This document shows positions 1-9,389 of a stretch of DNA of 22,239 nt, one piece after another. This DNA is from Hypsibius dujardini (taxonomy: Eukaryota > Tardigrada > Eutardigrada > Parachela > Hypsibiidae). Under the pieces are notes generated by a model. The model was given only the letters and a program-made list of their open reading frames with translations. It searched no databases and had not been told where the DNA came from. Each line of letters starts with the position of its first letter. Within the stretch, counting starts at the first letter, position 1. The position numbers and the translations under genes were made by a program. The stretch spans positions 1-22,239 of the forward strand of contig LRSR01003366.1 in the NCBI GenBank assembly GCA_001579985.1. Reading direction: 5' to 3'.

Positions 1-159
1 GTCCCTCGCTATGCTTCACTGATGTCCATTCAGTGTTGAAGTCTCATTTGTGTAGGTGTAAACAGCGGGGGCCATTTACGCGACTAGAAAAAGGAACCAC
101 CCAAATTCTCCAGTTCCGGTTATTCCAGTTAACCCAAAATCCGCTTATGCTGCTTTAAT

Positions 160-1845
160 ATGCACGGATTTAATTTCCAAGGACAGCGAGGAATGAGGAA
201 AGTTTTAGCACTTCAAGAAACCCTTCTGAAGCTAATCGGAATCCTCCCCATCTATCCCGCGAAAGTGTCCGTTCTTGGTCGTCCAGCAAAATACCTTTCA
301 GTCGTCCTTTTTACTGTCGCAATATGCCTTTTGCTCGGAACTCTCTTCTCTGCCATATTTCAGGCAGTCTTTTTTCTTTATGCTCTCTTCATCTCCAGCG
401 GCGATCCCAACAACCACACCAACCCCATTCTGATGGGCATGCAGTTTATGCCCTTTTGCACGTTGAACTTTCGGGGTCTCATTGTGCTGTTTCTCCTGTT
501 TTTGAAGCGAAATTCATGGACAAAACTCATGAAAACGGCTGAAGTGTTCCTGGAGACGTGTTTCCCGAACAACCAAGATAGAACAGCGGTGATGAGAAGA
601 GCGCGAAAGATCGCCGTTCTGCTGTGTATACTGACCGTTTCGATGCATTCAGCATGGGATGTCTCGGAATGGATAGTGACCACTGAGACCTTGGTGAACG
701 TGACGATGACCTATGGTGATATTGCCACACCCTTGCCCATGGCCTACCTGATGTACCAGTATATATCGGTGTGGACCGTGTTCTGTACCTTTCCGTTCGT
801 TCTCTCCCAGCAAGTGTACATTTGCGTGATTGTTTTTGCTGTAATTCTCACGGAAGCTGTCAAGAGCATCAATCAGCAGATAAAACAAGAAATAGTTTTG
901 TATGAAGGACGTTTCGCGGGGAAAAATGAGTTGGCAATGACCGAGGAGAAGATAATTGTGTGGGAGAACGCCCATTTGCGGGTGTTACTGTTCTGTCGTT
1001 GTGTGAATCATTATTTCAGCTGGATTTTATTCATCATTTACGGTCTGGATTTCTTGACCATGATGGGATACTCGGCGAATGTCATCAAGAACCCGCGGAC
1101 CGATGCGGATTCTTATGTTTACATCATTGGGAGTATTATCATATTCGGGTCTTATGGAACAGTGTTCCTCCTCCCGTTCGTACATGTCTACGAACAAGTA
1201 AGAAATCGGTTGCAAGCGAATTTAGACATTTACGCGTCTGTTTCCCTTGTATTTACTTGCAGAGCTTGGGGCTGAGTTTCTCGCTTCACCATTTGGCGAT
1301 CGCTGTGAAACAGTGCTTGGCTGTCACTGATAAGACCGACGGACAGAGCAATCTGAACCGCTGCGCTTTCAAAGTGAGATTTTTGTATTGAATCATCCGG
1401 TTCATTCGACGAAAGAACTATTTGACCTGTTTGAAGGGAAAGACCTTGATTGAGTCCGTAGAACGGCTGGAAACATCGACAAACAGACACATCTGTATTT
1501 TTCACGCGGTCGAACTGATTCATTATACTCGAGGTTTCGTAGTTGGGGTACGTGTCATTTCCTCGCGTCAAATGCACATCATCATTACCCATTTTATTGA
1601 ACCCTAATGAAACCTCTGTTTGTGCCTCCATACGCAGACCTGCACGCTCTTGCTCTCCTTTATGGTGCTGGCAAGGTGAGTCTTGACTGCCAATAAAACT
1701 TTCTACACGTTTTAATATGGTGTCAGAGTATTCGCTCATGAAGTGTACAGTAAATGTCAAACTTTTCTGTTCCAGAGAATTTTTTGCCAAAGATCAAGAA
1801 GCTGCCGTATCTGCTGGCGAAAAATTAGAAAACGTTTCCCACTGA
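160..1845 (+). CDS. Gustatory-receptor-like seven-TM chemoreceptor, 4 exons
   Basis: Spliced model: exons 160-1197, 1263-1373, 1638-1675 and 1776-1845, giving about 418 residues, the usual length for arthropod gustatory receptors. Introns start GTAAGA, GTGAGA and GTGAGT; acceptors are TTTACTTGCAG, CCATACGCAG and CTGTTCCAG; phases are 0, 0 and 2 and the frame stays open. Exon 1 encodes six hydrophobic segments, near residues 45-70, 97-116, 150-166, 203-231, 283-304 and 319-344, with a long charged loop at 232-282 between the fourth and fifth, as in this family. Exons 3-4 supply the seventh segment, TCTLLLSFMVLAREF, which may be a diverged form of the family's TYhhhhhQF signature. The start at 160 gives the full N-terminus; Met12 is an alternative. 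Without splicing the frame would stop at 1275, after exon 1. The expected product is a ligand-gated channel subunit in sensory neurons. The family call rests on topology, length and intron pattern. The short exon 3 is the least certain part. Confidence 0.62.
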
Positions 1846-2949
1846 TATTTACGACATCTAAGCTATATTCTATTCTTAATTCCGGTCCCTACCACTTTAT
1901 CCTAAGTATTGCTGTGTTCTTCCTCGTCTTAGGAACCAAAACTAAATCGATTGTGCGAACTGCTTTTACAATAATAATAGTACAAAAATAAAATAACTAC
2001 AATCGCTGACGTTATAAAGGTCTTTACATTTGTCACAATTAAGGGCAACCCGGCGTTTTGAGAGCAAATTGAGACGAAATATCGAAATCAACTCCAAAAT
2101 ACGGTGACATAGCCTTTCTAGAGTGTGTGTCATCCACTTATGAGTCCTCCGGAATGGTAATGGAATAGCGATTACATGGAGCCCCTTACTTTGTAATGAA
2201 GAAATCGATAACATTGAACTTGAAAAAATCGTATGGACACGCAGGGCGGTATGAGGGACGTAAGAATTTGAGCGAGAAGTGGTGTCCAAAACACATAAAA
2301 AAACAATTTATTTTAACGTCAGATACCCTAGTTCCCATTACACATATAGAAAGATATCTTTCCGTCTAATTTTCCACAAAAAATTTGGCAAAAATTTTGC
2401 CAGAAAATATACTGGTTATAATTCCGAAATGTTTAGGATTTCAGGCAGTAGGACAAATTCAATCCGACTTCCAGAATTAACCCCAACTGATAAAAAACAA
2501 AATAATATACAGACCCTGGTACACATCTGGTGTACGAAAAGTGTACGAAAAGAAAAGTTCTGGTCAATGATTTCATCTTCTTTAGACTTCTGTCATACGA
2601 TTTGTAAAACTGTTAGACGGGCCCATCGTCAAATCACGCGAACCTACTAGTTACAGACGCCTGACAAACCAAGGCATAATAGCGCCTGAATATTGCTCTA
2701 GTCTTCCCACAACCGTGGAACGTGATAGCGTAAGTTTCGCAGTTCTTCGCGAAAATGCTAAAACTGTTTCAGAACTAATTTTGGACACATATTTCGCCGT
2801 GTTCTAAAATAATTGGCAATCCCATCATTGCTTCCCAGAAGATGCCAAACCCTGGGCACCCTGCACAGACTTTTATTTCTGTGATATATTTCTAAAAACT
2901 TACAGTCTGCTCGCCTTTCGAATAAGAATGAATACCAGGCAATTGCGGT
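1846..2949. other. Intergenic spacer, no gene seen
   Basis: AT-rich sequence with no coding-like reading frame. The first 50 bases, up to about 1893, still belong to the segment that recurs near 10378. At 2039-2062 there is one copy of the TTAAGGGCAACCCGGCG motif that also ends the large foldback element at 12310-13003. I see nothing else I can support. Confidence 0.6.
2039..2062 (+). repeat. Solo copy of a foldback-terminus motif
   Basis: TTAAGGGCAACCCGGCGTTT matches the outer ends of the foldback at 12310-13003 (AGGGCAACCCAGCGCTTTGA, and its inverted partner AAGGGCAGCCCGGTGCTTTG). A related motif lies at 21219-21243 on the other strand. No inverted partner was found nearby, so this is probably a solo or truncated end of the same element family. 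Confidence 0.45.
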
Positions 2950-3052
2950 GGTTGAATCGGTCGGGTGGCGGAGGGCGCCACAAGTGTAAATTATAAACAA
3001 CACTCATTCAATTTACATTTGCGGCGCCCTCCGCCACCCGACCGATTCAACC
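2950..3052. repeat. Near-perfect 103-bp hairpin (43-bp arms)
   Basis: Left arm 2950-2992 begins GGTTGAATCGGTCGGGTGGC. Right arm 3010-3052 is its reverse complement at 41 of 43 positions, with a 17-base loop. One mismatch would be a G-U pair in a plus-strand transcript and the other in a minus-strand transcript. GC-rich arms stand out in AT-rich surroundings. It may be a very short MITE or a transcribed hairpin. A second GCGATTCAACCC occurs just downstream at 3059-3070, suggesting an imperfect local duplication of the end. Confidence 0.85.
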
Positions 3053-3382
3053 CATGTAGCGATTCAACCCAGAGCGTTAGCTTGATAAGGCATATAAATT
3101 TCACACATATCGCTTCACATAAATTTAGACGAATAAAAAGAGTAGTCACACGCCTTGTGAACGGCCTCATAAATTCTGTGCGGAATGGCATATAATTTAT
3201 GCGAAAAATTGACTTTTCATATGACTTATCGTACTTAATTTTTTCATGTGTACTAGGGAGAAGGACTTAGTAAGTGACTCAGAAAACACGGGAACATTTC
3301 GACGGTAGATATTAGTTTTTAATAATGCGAATGACATCTGGCTTTTTTCATTTCTTATCGGCTTTTCTGCAAGTCAATCAGC
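3053..3382. other. Intergenic spacer, nothing recognised
   Basis: AT-rich spacer between the hairpin and the hAT-type MITE. Only short open frames occur, none coding-like. Confidence 0.5.
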
Positions 3383-3390
3383 CACCTAGA

Positions 3391-3605
3391 CAGTGGCGCG
3401 CCGACGGGAGTTTTGTTGATCTAAAACCCCTTTCAAAAGTAAAAAAGTGCCCTAAGGGTCCCCCTTTTGGAGTAAAACACATGATGGAGAATTTTCATGC
3501 AATACTTCCCCCTTGCGTTCTATCGGAAATATTTCGGATACAATAGAAAATATAAATTTCGGAAAAAATAACACTTCCCTCAAACCAAAGCTTGGCGCGC
3601 CACTG
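3391..3605. mobile_element. hAT-type MITE with 8-bp target duplication
   Basis: The 215-bp element starts CAGTGGCGCGCCGA and ends in the inverse, TTGGCGCGCCACTG, giving 12-bp perfect terminal inverted repeats. It is flanked on both sides by the identical octamer CACCTAGA (3383-3390 and 3606-3613). An 8-bp target duplication with termini starting CAGTGG is the classic hAT signature. There is no transposase frame, so it is non-autonomous. The exact target duplication and termini imply a fairly recent insertion. Confidence 0.9.
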
Positions 3606-3779
3606 CACCTAGACATATCACAAGACTTATTTTGCCGAGAATTAAGCCAACCCGGCATTTGTTTCAGCCATATAGATAAAATATAGCCAGTCTATATGTT
3701 TAATAAAGCCAGAATTTTAGGAAACTGGCTAGATACTTGGCTTAATTTATCCCCGTGCCTACTAGAGATATTTAATAAA

Positions 3780-3868
3780 TGTCTGTGTCTGTGTCTGTGT
3801 CTGTGTCTGTGTCTGTGTCTGTGTCTGTGTCTGTGTCTGTGTCTGTGTCTGTGTCTGTGGCTGTGTCA
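3780..3868. repeat. (TGTGTC)n microsatellite
   Basis: About thirteen perfect hexanucleotide units, then one unit with a substitution (GTGGCTGTGTC). It ends two bases before the start of duplication copy 1. The open frame encoding alternating Cys and Leu across it is an artefact of the repeat. A related array sits at 11298-11355. Confidence 0.95.
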
Positions 3869-4105
3869 GGGTACACTTAACGGTCCATCCGGCTGTAATA
3901 TCCACGTAGCCACCTACTTTCTACGCGTAAAACTGTCCGATTACTTGTGCGAGCGATAGCCGAAAGCGCCATAGCACTAGCAGGCGTACAAGGCTACATT
4001 ATTGCCGTGCAAAGTACATCAATTCCGCGGTCGGGTGCAAGTCAATGGTCTGCCGCGGGGTTTGCTGTAACCTCCTTGTCGCCTATTCATTACTTGCTGC
4101 TGTAT

Positions 4106-4564
4106 TACTGCTGACAAGGAAACTGCACCACTCTCGCCAGTGAAATTTTCCCTTCTGATTATCATCATGTATTCGCCTGGTGTATCTGGCAATATAGCCA
4201 TAAAAATGGCAATAAACGAGAACTTCCATTTTTAAATAATAAAAACTGGTGCAAGCGTCATATAAAGGGCGCTGTGAAATTTTTGGGGAAGTCGTACGAT
4301 TGATTGCTGGATTAGTGAGTTCAGTAATGCGCTGAATAAAAACACTGATCCAAGAATCAATCTGACTGAAACCTTCTCGACATCACAGCGCCATCTATAA
4401 CGGGTTGAACGAGTTTTTTTTCAATATTTAAAAATGAAAGGCCTCGTTTATTGCCGATTTCCTCGATGGATATATTGCCAGCTACATCAGGCAAATGCAT
4501 GATGATAATCAGAAGGAAAGATTTCGCCGGGAAGAGTGGTGCAATTTCTTTGTGAGGATTAGTA
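4106..4564. mobile_element. Foldback (long inverted repeat) element, copy 1
   Basis: The whole 459 bp folds on itself around position 4328, with loop TAATGCG flanked by TCAG and CTGA. Examples of paired tracts are CTTCTGATTATCATCATG on the left and CATGATGATAATCAGAAG on the right, and GGCAATAAACGAG against CTCGTTTATTGCC. The ends read TACTG and about AGTA. There is no transposase frame. A counterpart lies at 16555-17015. It is probably a non-autonomous DNA element of unassigned superfamily. A Tc1/mariner-type MITE is inserted at its right end. Confidence 0.82.
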
Positions 4565-4950
4565 CGAAGTAAAACTTTTAAATTGACGCACTGGCAAAAT
4601 CGCTTTTAAGTTGACGCAGCGAAGGAAACAGGGGGCGCACATGTCGCAACTTTCCCGTGCGTACAAAACGTAGTTGTGCTTTGCTTTGTCAATGTCAAAT
4701 TGCGCGCAATACGATGTGCGTGCAAACGAGCAGGTGGCGCCCCTACAGCCTCGAATCCGGCAGTTTTTACGGCAAAAAATTGGTTTTTCAAGCACTCATA
4801 CGTCTACAATCCGATTCCTACTTTTATTTGAATAAAATCTTTTTATCAGCTTTTTTTAGACGTTTTCAAAGTTTCAAATGTCAAAACTATCTGCAAATCG
4901 TAAAACAACAGGGAAAATAAAGAGTGTGTCAACTTAGACGTTTTACCTCG
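4565..4950. mobile_element. Tc1/mariner-type MITE with TA duplication
   Basis: This 386-bp element has about 28-bp terminal inverted repeats. The left begins CGAAGTAAAACTTTTAAATT; the reverse complement of the right begins CGAGGTAAAACGTCTAAGTT; both continue GAC-CACT. It is flanked by TA on each side (4563-4564 and 4951-4952). Duplication copy 2 carries the unoccupied site (CAGTAGGCTTCATG at 17011-17024), so the insertion limits are defined by a paralogous empty site. An internal copy of the subterminal motif TAAGTTGACGCA occurs at 4608-4619. There is no coding capacity. Confidence 0.9.
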
Positions 4951-5475
4951 TATGCTTCATGGCTTCGTGTCTTCGAGGCGCGACTGTCGCAGAAGTAGGC
5001 TTTCGTGGTTGAGTAACATGTGCATTTAGCGACAATATTGATGATTGATGAGTTCGCGTTTCTATGTATGACGTGCACATCATCAGGGGCGTCTCTAGGT
5101 TTGGAGTAAGGGGGAATCAAGCCCAGGCCTGGGCAGGGGCTCCTCATTGTAAGGCGAGGGGTAGATAAGGGGTGAAAAATGCATTATTTTTCCTAATTGA
5201 ACCGAAAATTCGACTTATTGTTTCTAATTATTCTAAATCTTTGGAGATGTTGGGGTTCAATTTTAAAGCATTACCCCCATCGGATTTTGAAATATTTTTA
5301 GCAATTTCAGTTTCGTGATAAATGTTTATGCTTCTTCGGGTTCATCGGTGATCCCCTGACATTTTTTTGGTAGATTTTTGAAGCCACTGAAAAATTCCAT
5401 TTTGCCTGACTTCCTCTTTACAAACTTCGACTTTTGGGAAAGATTTGATTTCACTATTTTTGACATTATTCCTTT

Positions 5476-5671
5476 CCAAATTCAATTTAGAATCTACTGG
5501 AGTTTAACATTAACGCCGTTTTCGGATGCCAGTGGCAGAACTATCGCGGCCAGTGTCCATCCACGCGGGAGGCTTCCGAGTGACATTCCCCCAAATGAAA
5601 CATAACTCCGCTTCCTGACATCCAAAAACATTCTGCTAATGTCCGTCGATATCAAATTGAATTTGAAAGAT
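5476..5671. repeat. Degenerate foldback MITE, family shared with 8845-9110 and 13350-13560
   Basis: The ends are inverted copies: AAATTCAATTTAGAAT on the left against TTGAATTTGA on the right. The right half contains CCTGACATCCAAAAAC, repeated exactly at 13493-13508, and CTAATGTCCGTCGAT, related to 9043-9057. The sequence from about 5480 to 5757 is missing from duplication copy 2, where CCTTTCCAAATTT joins directly to CTTTATCACG. This supports insertion into copy 1. Confidence 0.6.
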
Positions 5672-5923
5672 TCGGAAAGCCTGTGACTCTCACTTTATTC
5701 TTTTTGTTTTGTTTGGATCAACCGGTGCATTACAAGGCATGTGCAAAAAATTCGCGAAACCTTTATCACGTACACCGACATGACGGCCCACAGTAAGAGT
5801 CTCAGCTCATGGATGAGCGAGAAAAATATAAGCACAGGCATGACTTCCGAAAGTTTCCAAAAGGAAGGAAGGGAAAGGAAGTTTCCGAAAAAAAGTGTTC
5901 GAAAGGAAGCTTCCGAAAAATAT

Positions 5924-6289
5924 TTAAGCGCAACGTAACCCGTTCCCACATACTTTGCAGTGCTTGCTGGAGAGGAAACATTTGTTGCCCACACTGAAAC
6001 ACTGCAGTCCCGAGCAGTTTGGCGGTATTTGACCACACTGACGATTGGCCAGACAGATACCCCCGAAGATGCAGTAGTTGCCGGGTGTGACGCACGGAAG
6101 TCCCTTGAAGACGACGGACTTGGCTGACAAGGACGGCTTCCCGAGTTTCCCTATCCCTTTGTTGGTCGCTGCAGACGCCGGTGACATTTGATCGAACATT
6201 TGAACTTGTGAAGCATCACATGAAGACGGCACAGCAGCCATAACTAGGCAATAAACAACGAAAAGTGCGGAAAAAAGAAGGGCCTTCAT
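5924..6289 (-). CDS. Small cysteine-rich secreted protein, copy 1
   Basis: A 121-residue single-exon frame. Residues 1-18 form a clear signal peptide (Met-Lys, then LLFSALFVVYCLVMAA). A Ser/Ala/Lys-rich spacer follows to about residue 60. The last 56 residues carry ten cysteines spaced C-x6-C-x5-C-x5-C-x6-C-x4-C-x5-C-x6-C-x2-C-x5-C, suggesting a compact disulfide-knit domain exported from the cell. It could be a defence peptide, inhibitor or signalling ligand; the fold and role are not recognised. The codon for Lys110 (near 5953) runs into GTATGT, a plausible splice donor, so the last ten residues might be replaced by an undetected exon. The nearly identical copy at 17774-18139 differs by six bases as I count, two of them amino-acid changes (Val/Ala and Ile/Leu). 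The purine-rich run GGAAGYTTCCGAAA is repeated just downstream (5848-5920). Confidence 0.7.
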   Translation of the reverse strand: MKALLFSALFVVYCLVMAAVPSSCDASQVQMFDQMSPASAATNKGIGKLGKPSLSAKSVVFKGLPCVTPGNYCIFGGICLANRQCGQIPPNCSGLQCFSVGNKCFLSSKHCKVCGNGLRCA

Positions 6290-7192
6290 TATACTGTGGA
6301 GTATACCGCACTAGATGAAGCTTGCGGATCGTGTGGACCAGGAAAATGGCTTAATATTTGCCGGAATATAAGGATAGAAAGTTTTGAAGCAGAAAATGTA
6401 TTAGGACAAAAAAGTGCAGTGATTTCCATTTACACCTGGTGTATTTATTCACGGCCCCAGCCCCCCAGCTCAACGCCTTGAAGGTGCTGTTGAAAGAATA
6501 ATGTCAAGATTTCGTAATGAAATTTCTTACTTTTCGGTGAAAATGAAACTTCCTGCTGCAGTTTTCCGCTTCCTTTTCTACCTCGGAAATTCGAATGCCG
6601 TGTCTGTGTACCGGTGTATGACGTAATCAAGCCTCATGGGGGCGCAATTTGTGTTTTGGTTATGTGATTTAATTTCTTAACATCGCTCTGCATCGGAGAT
6701 AACTCTCCGCTCGAGGCAGCGACACTTTCGTAGTAAAATGACCAAAGAGCGGACAACTTTGAAAATAGTAAGCAGTAAGTGGAGGAGAGTAAGACAGACA
6801 AAAAAGAAAGTAAAGAACCAGTACTTGTACGTACTGAAGGTTTCATGCAAAAAAACGAGTAGCATGCAGGCAAGTACTCTGGCGCAGGACACTTGGCTAG
6901 AATCTATACAGTTCAAGCTATGCTGAAGAGATGTCAGAGTTTAAAGAGCTTCCGGTTTCAGAGGTAGGTCGTTCCATATACGATTTACGAGATGGGTGAA
7001 AGATCGAGGCGAGACGGCTAGAGGTGCTCCATTCTCGTCCAGAGTCCGGAAATGCAGTTTGTTATGTCTGCTGATCTCTCGACACCCGGACCGCAAAACG
7101 AAGCCTTCTCATCCATTATCACCGCTCTGCGTCTAGTCATCTCCTACTGTTATTGGTATGCACGTACTTTCGTACTCTACTGTACTGGAGTG

Positions 7193-7282
7193 AGCTCTGG
7201 TTTATTTATGAGCATTACTGTATTCTCTTGTGTGGACAGCTCTGGCATATTTATGAGCACTACTGTACTCTGTCTTGGTGGG
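7193..7282 (+). repeat. Two-unit 45-bp tandem repeat
   Basis: AGCTCTGG-TTTATTTATGAGCA recurs 45 bases later as AGCTCTGG-CATATTTATGAGCA, followed by ACTGTAYTCT in both units. It is shared with copy 2, so it predates the recent duplication. The period is a multiple of three, giving a repeated peptide in one frame, but nothing else suggests translation. Confidence 0.8.
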
Positions 7283-7810
7283 TGCTTAAGTTGATGTGGC
7301 CATTGGTCATCTTAATACATTGTTCATGTGTCTGTACACTTACAGAATTTATAAGCTCACGAGTTGCTGTTGTGGGAAGATCAGTTCGTAGAATACTATT
7401 TTTCTCTTCTTACGTCCTAGTAGGACGATAAGCGGTCTCCGTCCGTTATTCTACTAATATAATAGGGTCGACTTGATAAGTCTGGTTATCTGCCGTGTCA
7501 AATTGAACTGCTTTGGGATAGTTCTTGATTTCCCCGATCCGTTGAGTGTTACCTGTAACAGCAGAGGTGACAGTAATGGGAATAAAAGGCACGAATAGTA
7601 ACTCTCCGAGGGGTTAATACATATTCCGTCACGTGACCGGCTCCGAGAACGTCCTTTAGGTTTCCGCTACGAGCCCTATCGAACTGTTATTGACCAATCA
7701 GTTTCTTTGCGGATCCGATATACTGTACTGCACACAAATATCTCGAGTATACAACACTTGTACGGTACAACCATTTTATTCTCCACTTTCGAACAGAAAA
7801 ATTCAATAAT

Positions 7811-8030
7811 AGCGGCCATCACTAGGCAATAAACAACAACAAGCGCGGAAAAAAAGGGCCTTCATTATAGTGTATAGTGTATTGCACTAGATGAAGCTTG
7901 CGGACCGTGTGGACCTGAAAAAAGGCTCACTATTCGCCAGAATATAAGGATAGTAAGTTTTCGTAATTTTTGTGAGACAAGACAAAGAACTGAAGCAGGG
8001 AATCTGTTTGGACAGAAAATTGCAGAAAAG
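7811..8030 (-). pseudogene. Truncated third copy of the cysteine-rich gene (5' part only)
   Basis: Homologous, at about 85 percent by eye, to the start and upstream region of the cysteine-rich gene (6236-6440). The start codon lies at 7863-7865 and the first codons of the signal peptide are recognisable (MKAL). An indel after codon 4 shifts the frame, and the homology ends after about 18 codons, so the whole cysteine domain is gone. The upstream part retains the 31-bp tract that copy 2 has and copy 1 lost. It is older than the split between the two intact copies. Confidence 0.85.
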
Positions 8031-8469
8031 TGCGTCTCCAGGCCGTTGTGGAATTGATCATGTTTTCCGGCAGGAATTCGCCGCTTTCGGGAAATGTATT
8101 TTCTAGCACACGATCAAGAACAAACGAATCAAGTCGTCAAAAACCATCTTTCCGCGAATGAATGATTTCGACGCCTATGCTGTTTTAAATTGTTTTAGTT
8201 ACATTTATCTTTGCAAACAAATTTAATCTAAAAAATATGGAGAAAGCAGTCCACTGTCAGTGTATTGATGCGGCCACCAATGAGATACCCCAAAAACCAT
8301 CTACCATAGGCGGTTACGGAGATGAAGCCAGAAACAAAGGAAAAAAGACGTAACGCAAAACGAATATTATTCGAACCGTAAAAATTTGAGACACGGGTAA
8401 GATTCGAGTTATGGTTATGCAAAACTGCGGTATGGTACGGTACGATACGAATTTGAGACAGAAAAGGTT
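8031..8469. other. Spacer, no gene seen
   Basis: AT-rich spacer. Copies of the tract AATTTGAGACA occur at 8384 and 8449, with a related form in the next hairpin. No coding-like frame is supported. Confidence 0.45.
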
Positions 8470-8570
8470 TCGAACCATACCGGTGTCTCACATCTTTTTG
8501 GTTTGGAAATCCGTATCTCGAGATACGGTTTGCCAAAACAGCAAATCTGAGACACCGTTACGGTTACGTT
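8470..8570. repeat. Imperfect hairpin centred on an 18-bp perfect palindrome
   Basis: CCGTATCTCGAGATACGG (8511-8528) is its own reverse complement. Pairing continues outward: ACCGGTGTCTCA on the left matches TGAGACACCGTTACGG on the right. Arms are about 45 bp. It may be an old foldback element or a cruciform-prone site. Confidence 0.7.
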
Positions 8571-8591
8571 ACCTGCTTGGATACAGATTTG

Positions 8592-9363
8592 AAACGCGCC
8601 CTTACTCGGGCAGTAAAGATGTTTTTCTCTCCCGATCGACTGGAGTTTTTTTTCGCAAATAGCTTTCTATTAATCATGATTTATCATTGGGGTTTCCGCG
8701 TGGAATTCACATTACCGCTTCCAGAAAGGAATAAGAAAGAAAAAGGCTTTCCCAGCGAGTTTGTGCTGTGAACGGGTGCTTGATTGATTGAAAGCTCAAT
8801 ATCCTCCTTGATATTCACTGGAAAAAATTTCGAATTTGAAACATGCATTTGAAACATGTGTTTTAACACTTTCCCACACTAAATTCAATTTGGAGTCGAT
8901 CCGCATCAGCGGAATATTTTTCAGGTGTCAGAGGGCGGAACTATAGGCCAGCTGGAAAGCTACGCTCGAATTTCTTGTTCTTTTTGAGAAATGCACACAA
9001 CTCCGCCCGCCCCCCCCCCCTTACACCTAAAAAAAATTGAGCTAATGCCGATCGACTTCAAACTGAATTTGGCATGGGAAAATATAAAAACACGTGTTTT
9101 GAATGTATTTTTAAAAATCGAAATTGTTTACAACGAAAATAAAGGAAAATAGTAAAAGTTCAATCAATCAAGCACCTGCTCACATCACAACCTCGCTGGG
9201 AAGTGTTTTTCTTCCTTATTCTTTTCTGAAACCGGTAATGTGATTTCCACACGGAGACCCCAATGATAAATCATAATAAATAGGCAGCTATTTGTTAAAA
9301 AAACTCACGCCGATTGGGAGGGAAAATCTTTATTACTGCCCTAGTTAGAGTGCCATCAGTAAA
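8592..9363. mobile_element. Large foldback element, about 770 bp, arms about 370 bp
   Basis: The two halves are inverted copies around 8972, at roughly 80-85 percent by eye. Paired tracts include GGGCAGTAA (8608) with TTACTGCCC (9341), ATGATTTATCATTGGGGT with ACCCCAATGATAAATCAT, and GGTGCTTGATTGATTGA with TCAATCAATCAAGCACC. The inner part (8845-9110) is itself related to the foldbacks at 5476-5671 and 13350-13560. There is no transposase frame, and no convincing target duplication was identified. It sits in a place where duplication copy 2 has the four-TM gene instead. Confidence 0.85.
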
Positions 9364-9389
9364 CCCGGCTGCAGATGGCCGGTCTTTCT

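Larger units (their letters stand above)
3871..5864. repeat. Segmental duplication copy 1, older diverged part
   Basis: Homologous to 16299-17714 in the same orientation, from TTAACGGTCC onward, at roughly 80-85 percent by eye with many indels. It contains the foldback element 4106-4564, the Tc1/mariner-type MITE 4565-4950 (absent from copy 2) and a foldback-like insertion at about 5480-5757 (absent from copy 2). At 5084 a CAGGGGCGTCTCTAGG motif, also in copy 2 at 17075, looks like the 5' end of another hAT-type element, but no matching 3' end was found. No protein gene is supported. Confidence 0.8.
5865..7807. repeat. Segmental duplication copy 1, near-identical core
   Basis: Matches 17715-19689 at about 98 percent by eye, far more than the flanking parts of the same duplication. 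It holds the cysteine-rich gene and about 1.5 kb of apparently non-coding sequence upstream of it (6290-7807). Copy 1 lacks 31 bp, between 6385 and 6386, that copy 2 keeps. Similarity stops sharply after AAAAATTCAAT (7807 and 19689). In copy 1 the truncated third gene copy begins within four bases of this point. The open frames at 6738-6926 and 7052-7294 are present in both copies, but that is expected from the recent duplication and I do not call them genes. Confidence 0.88.

Noticed and set aside
378-975. Several minus-strand frames opposite the receptor gene
   Set aside because: They are shadows of the receptor coding strand, with no features of their own.
3696-3959. Frame with alternating Cys-Leu repeats
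   Set aside because: It is a translation of the (TGTGTC)n microsatellite.
4019-4201. Minus-strand frame conserved at 16468-16683
   Set aside because: It runs into the inverted arm of the foldback element. The similarity reflects the element, and the substitutions do not favour silent positions by eye.
5695-6095. Longer alternative minus-strand frames over the 3' part of the cysteine-rich gene
   Set aside because: They are out of frame with the signal-peptide reading frame and exist only because of low stop density.
6738-6926. 62-codon basic open frame conserved in both duplication copies (also 18620-18808)
   Set aside because: The whole region is about 98 percent identical between copies, so conservation of a frame carries no weight. 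No domain, signal or splice pattern supports it.
7052-7431. Hydrophobic frames over the 45-bp tandem repeat, present in both copies
   Set aside because: They overlap in two frames, are driven by the repeat, and show no codon bias or recognisable family.
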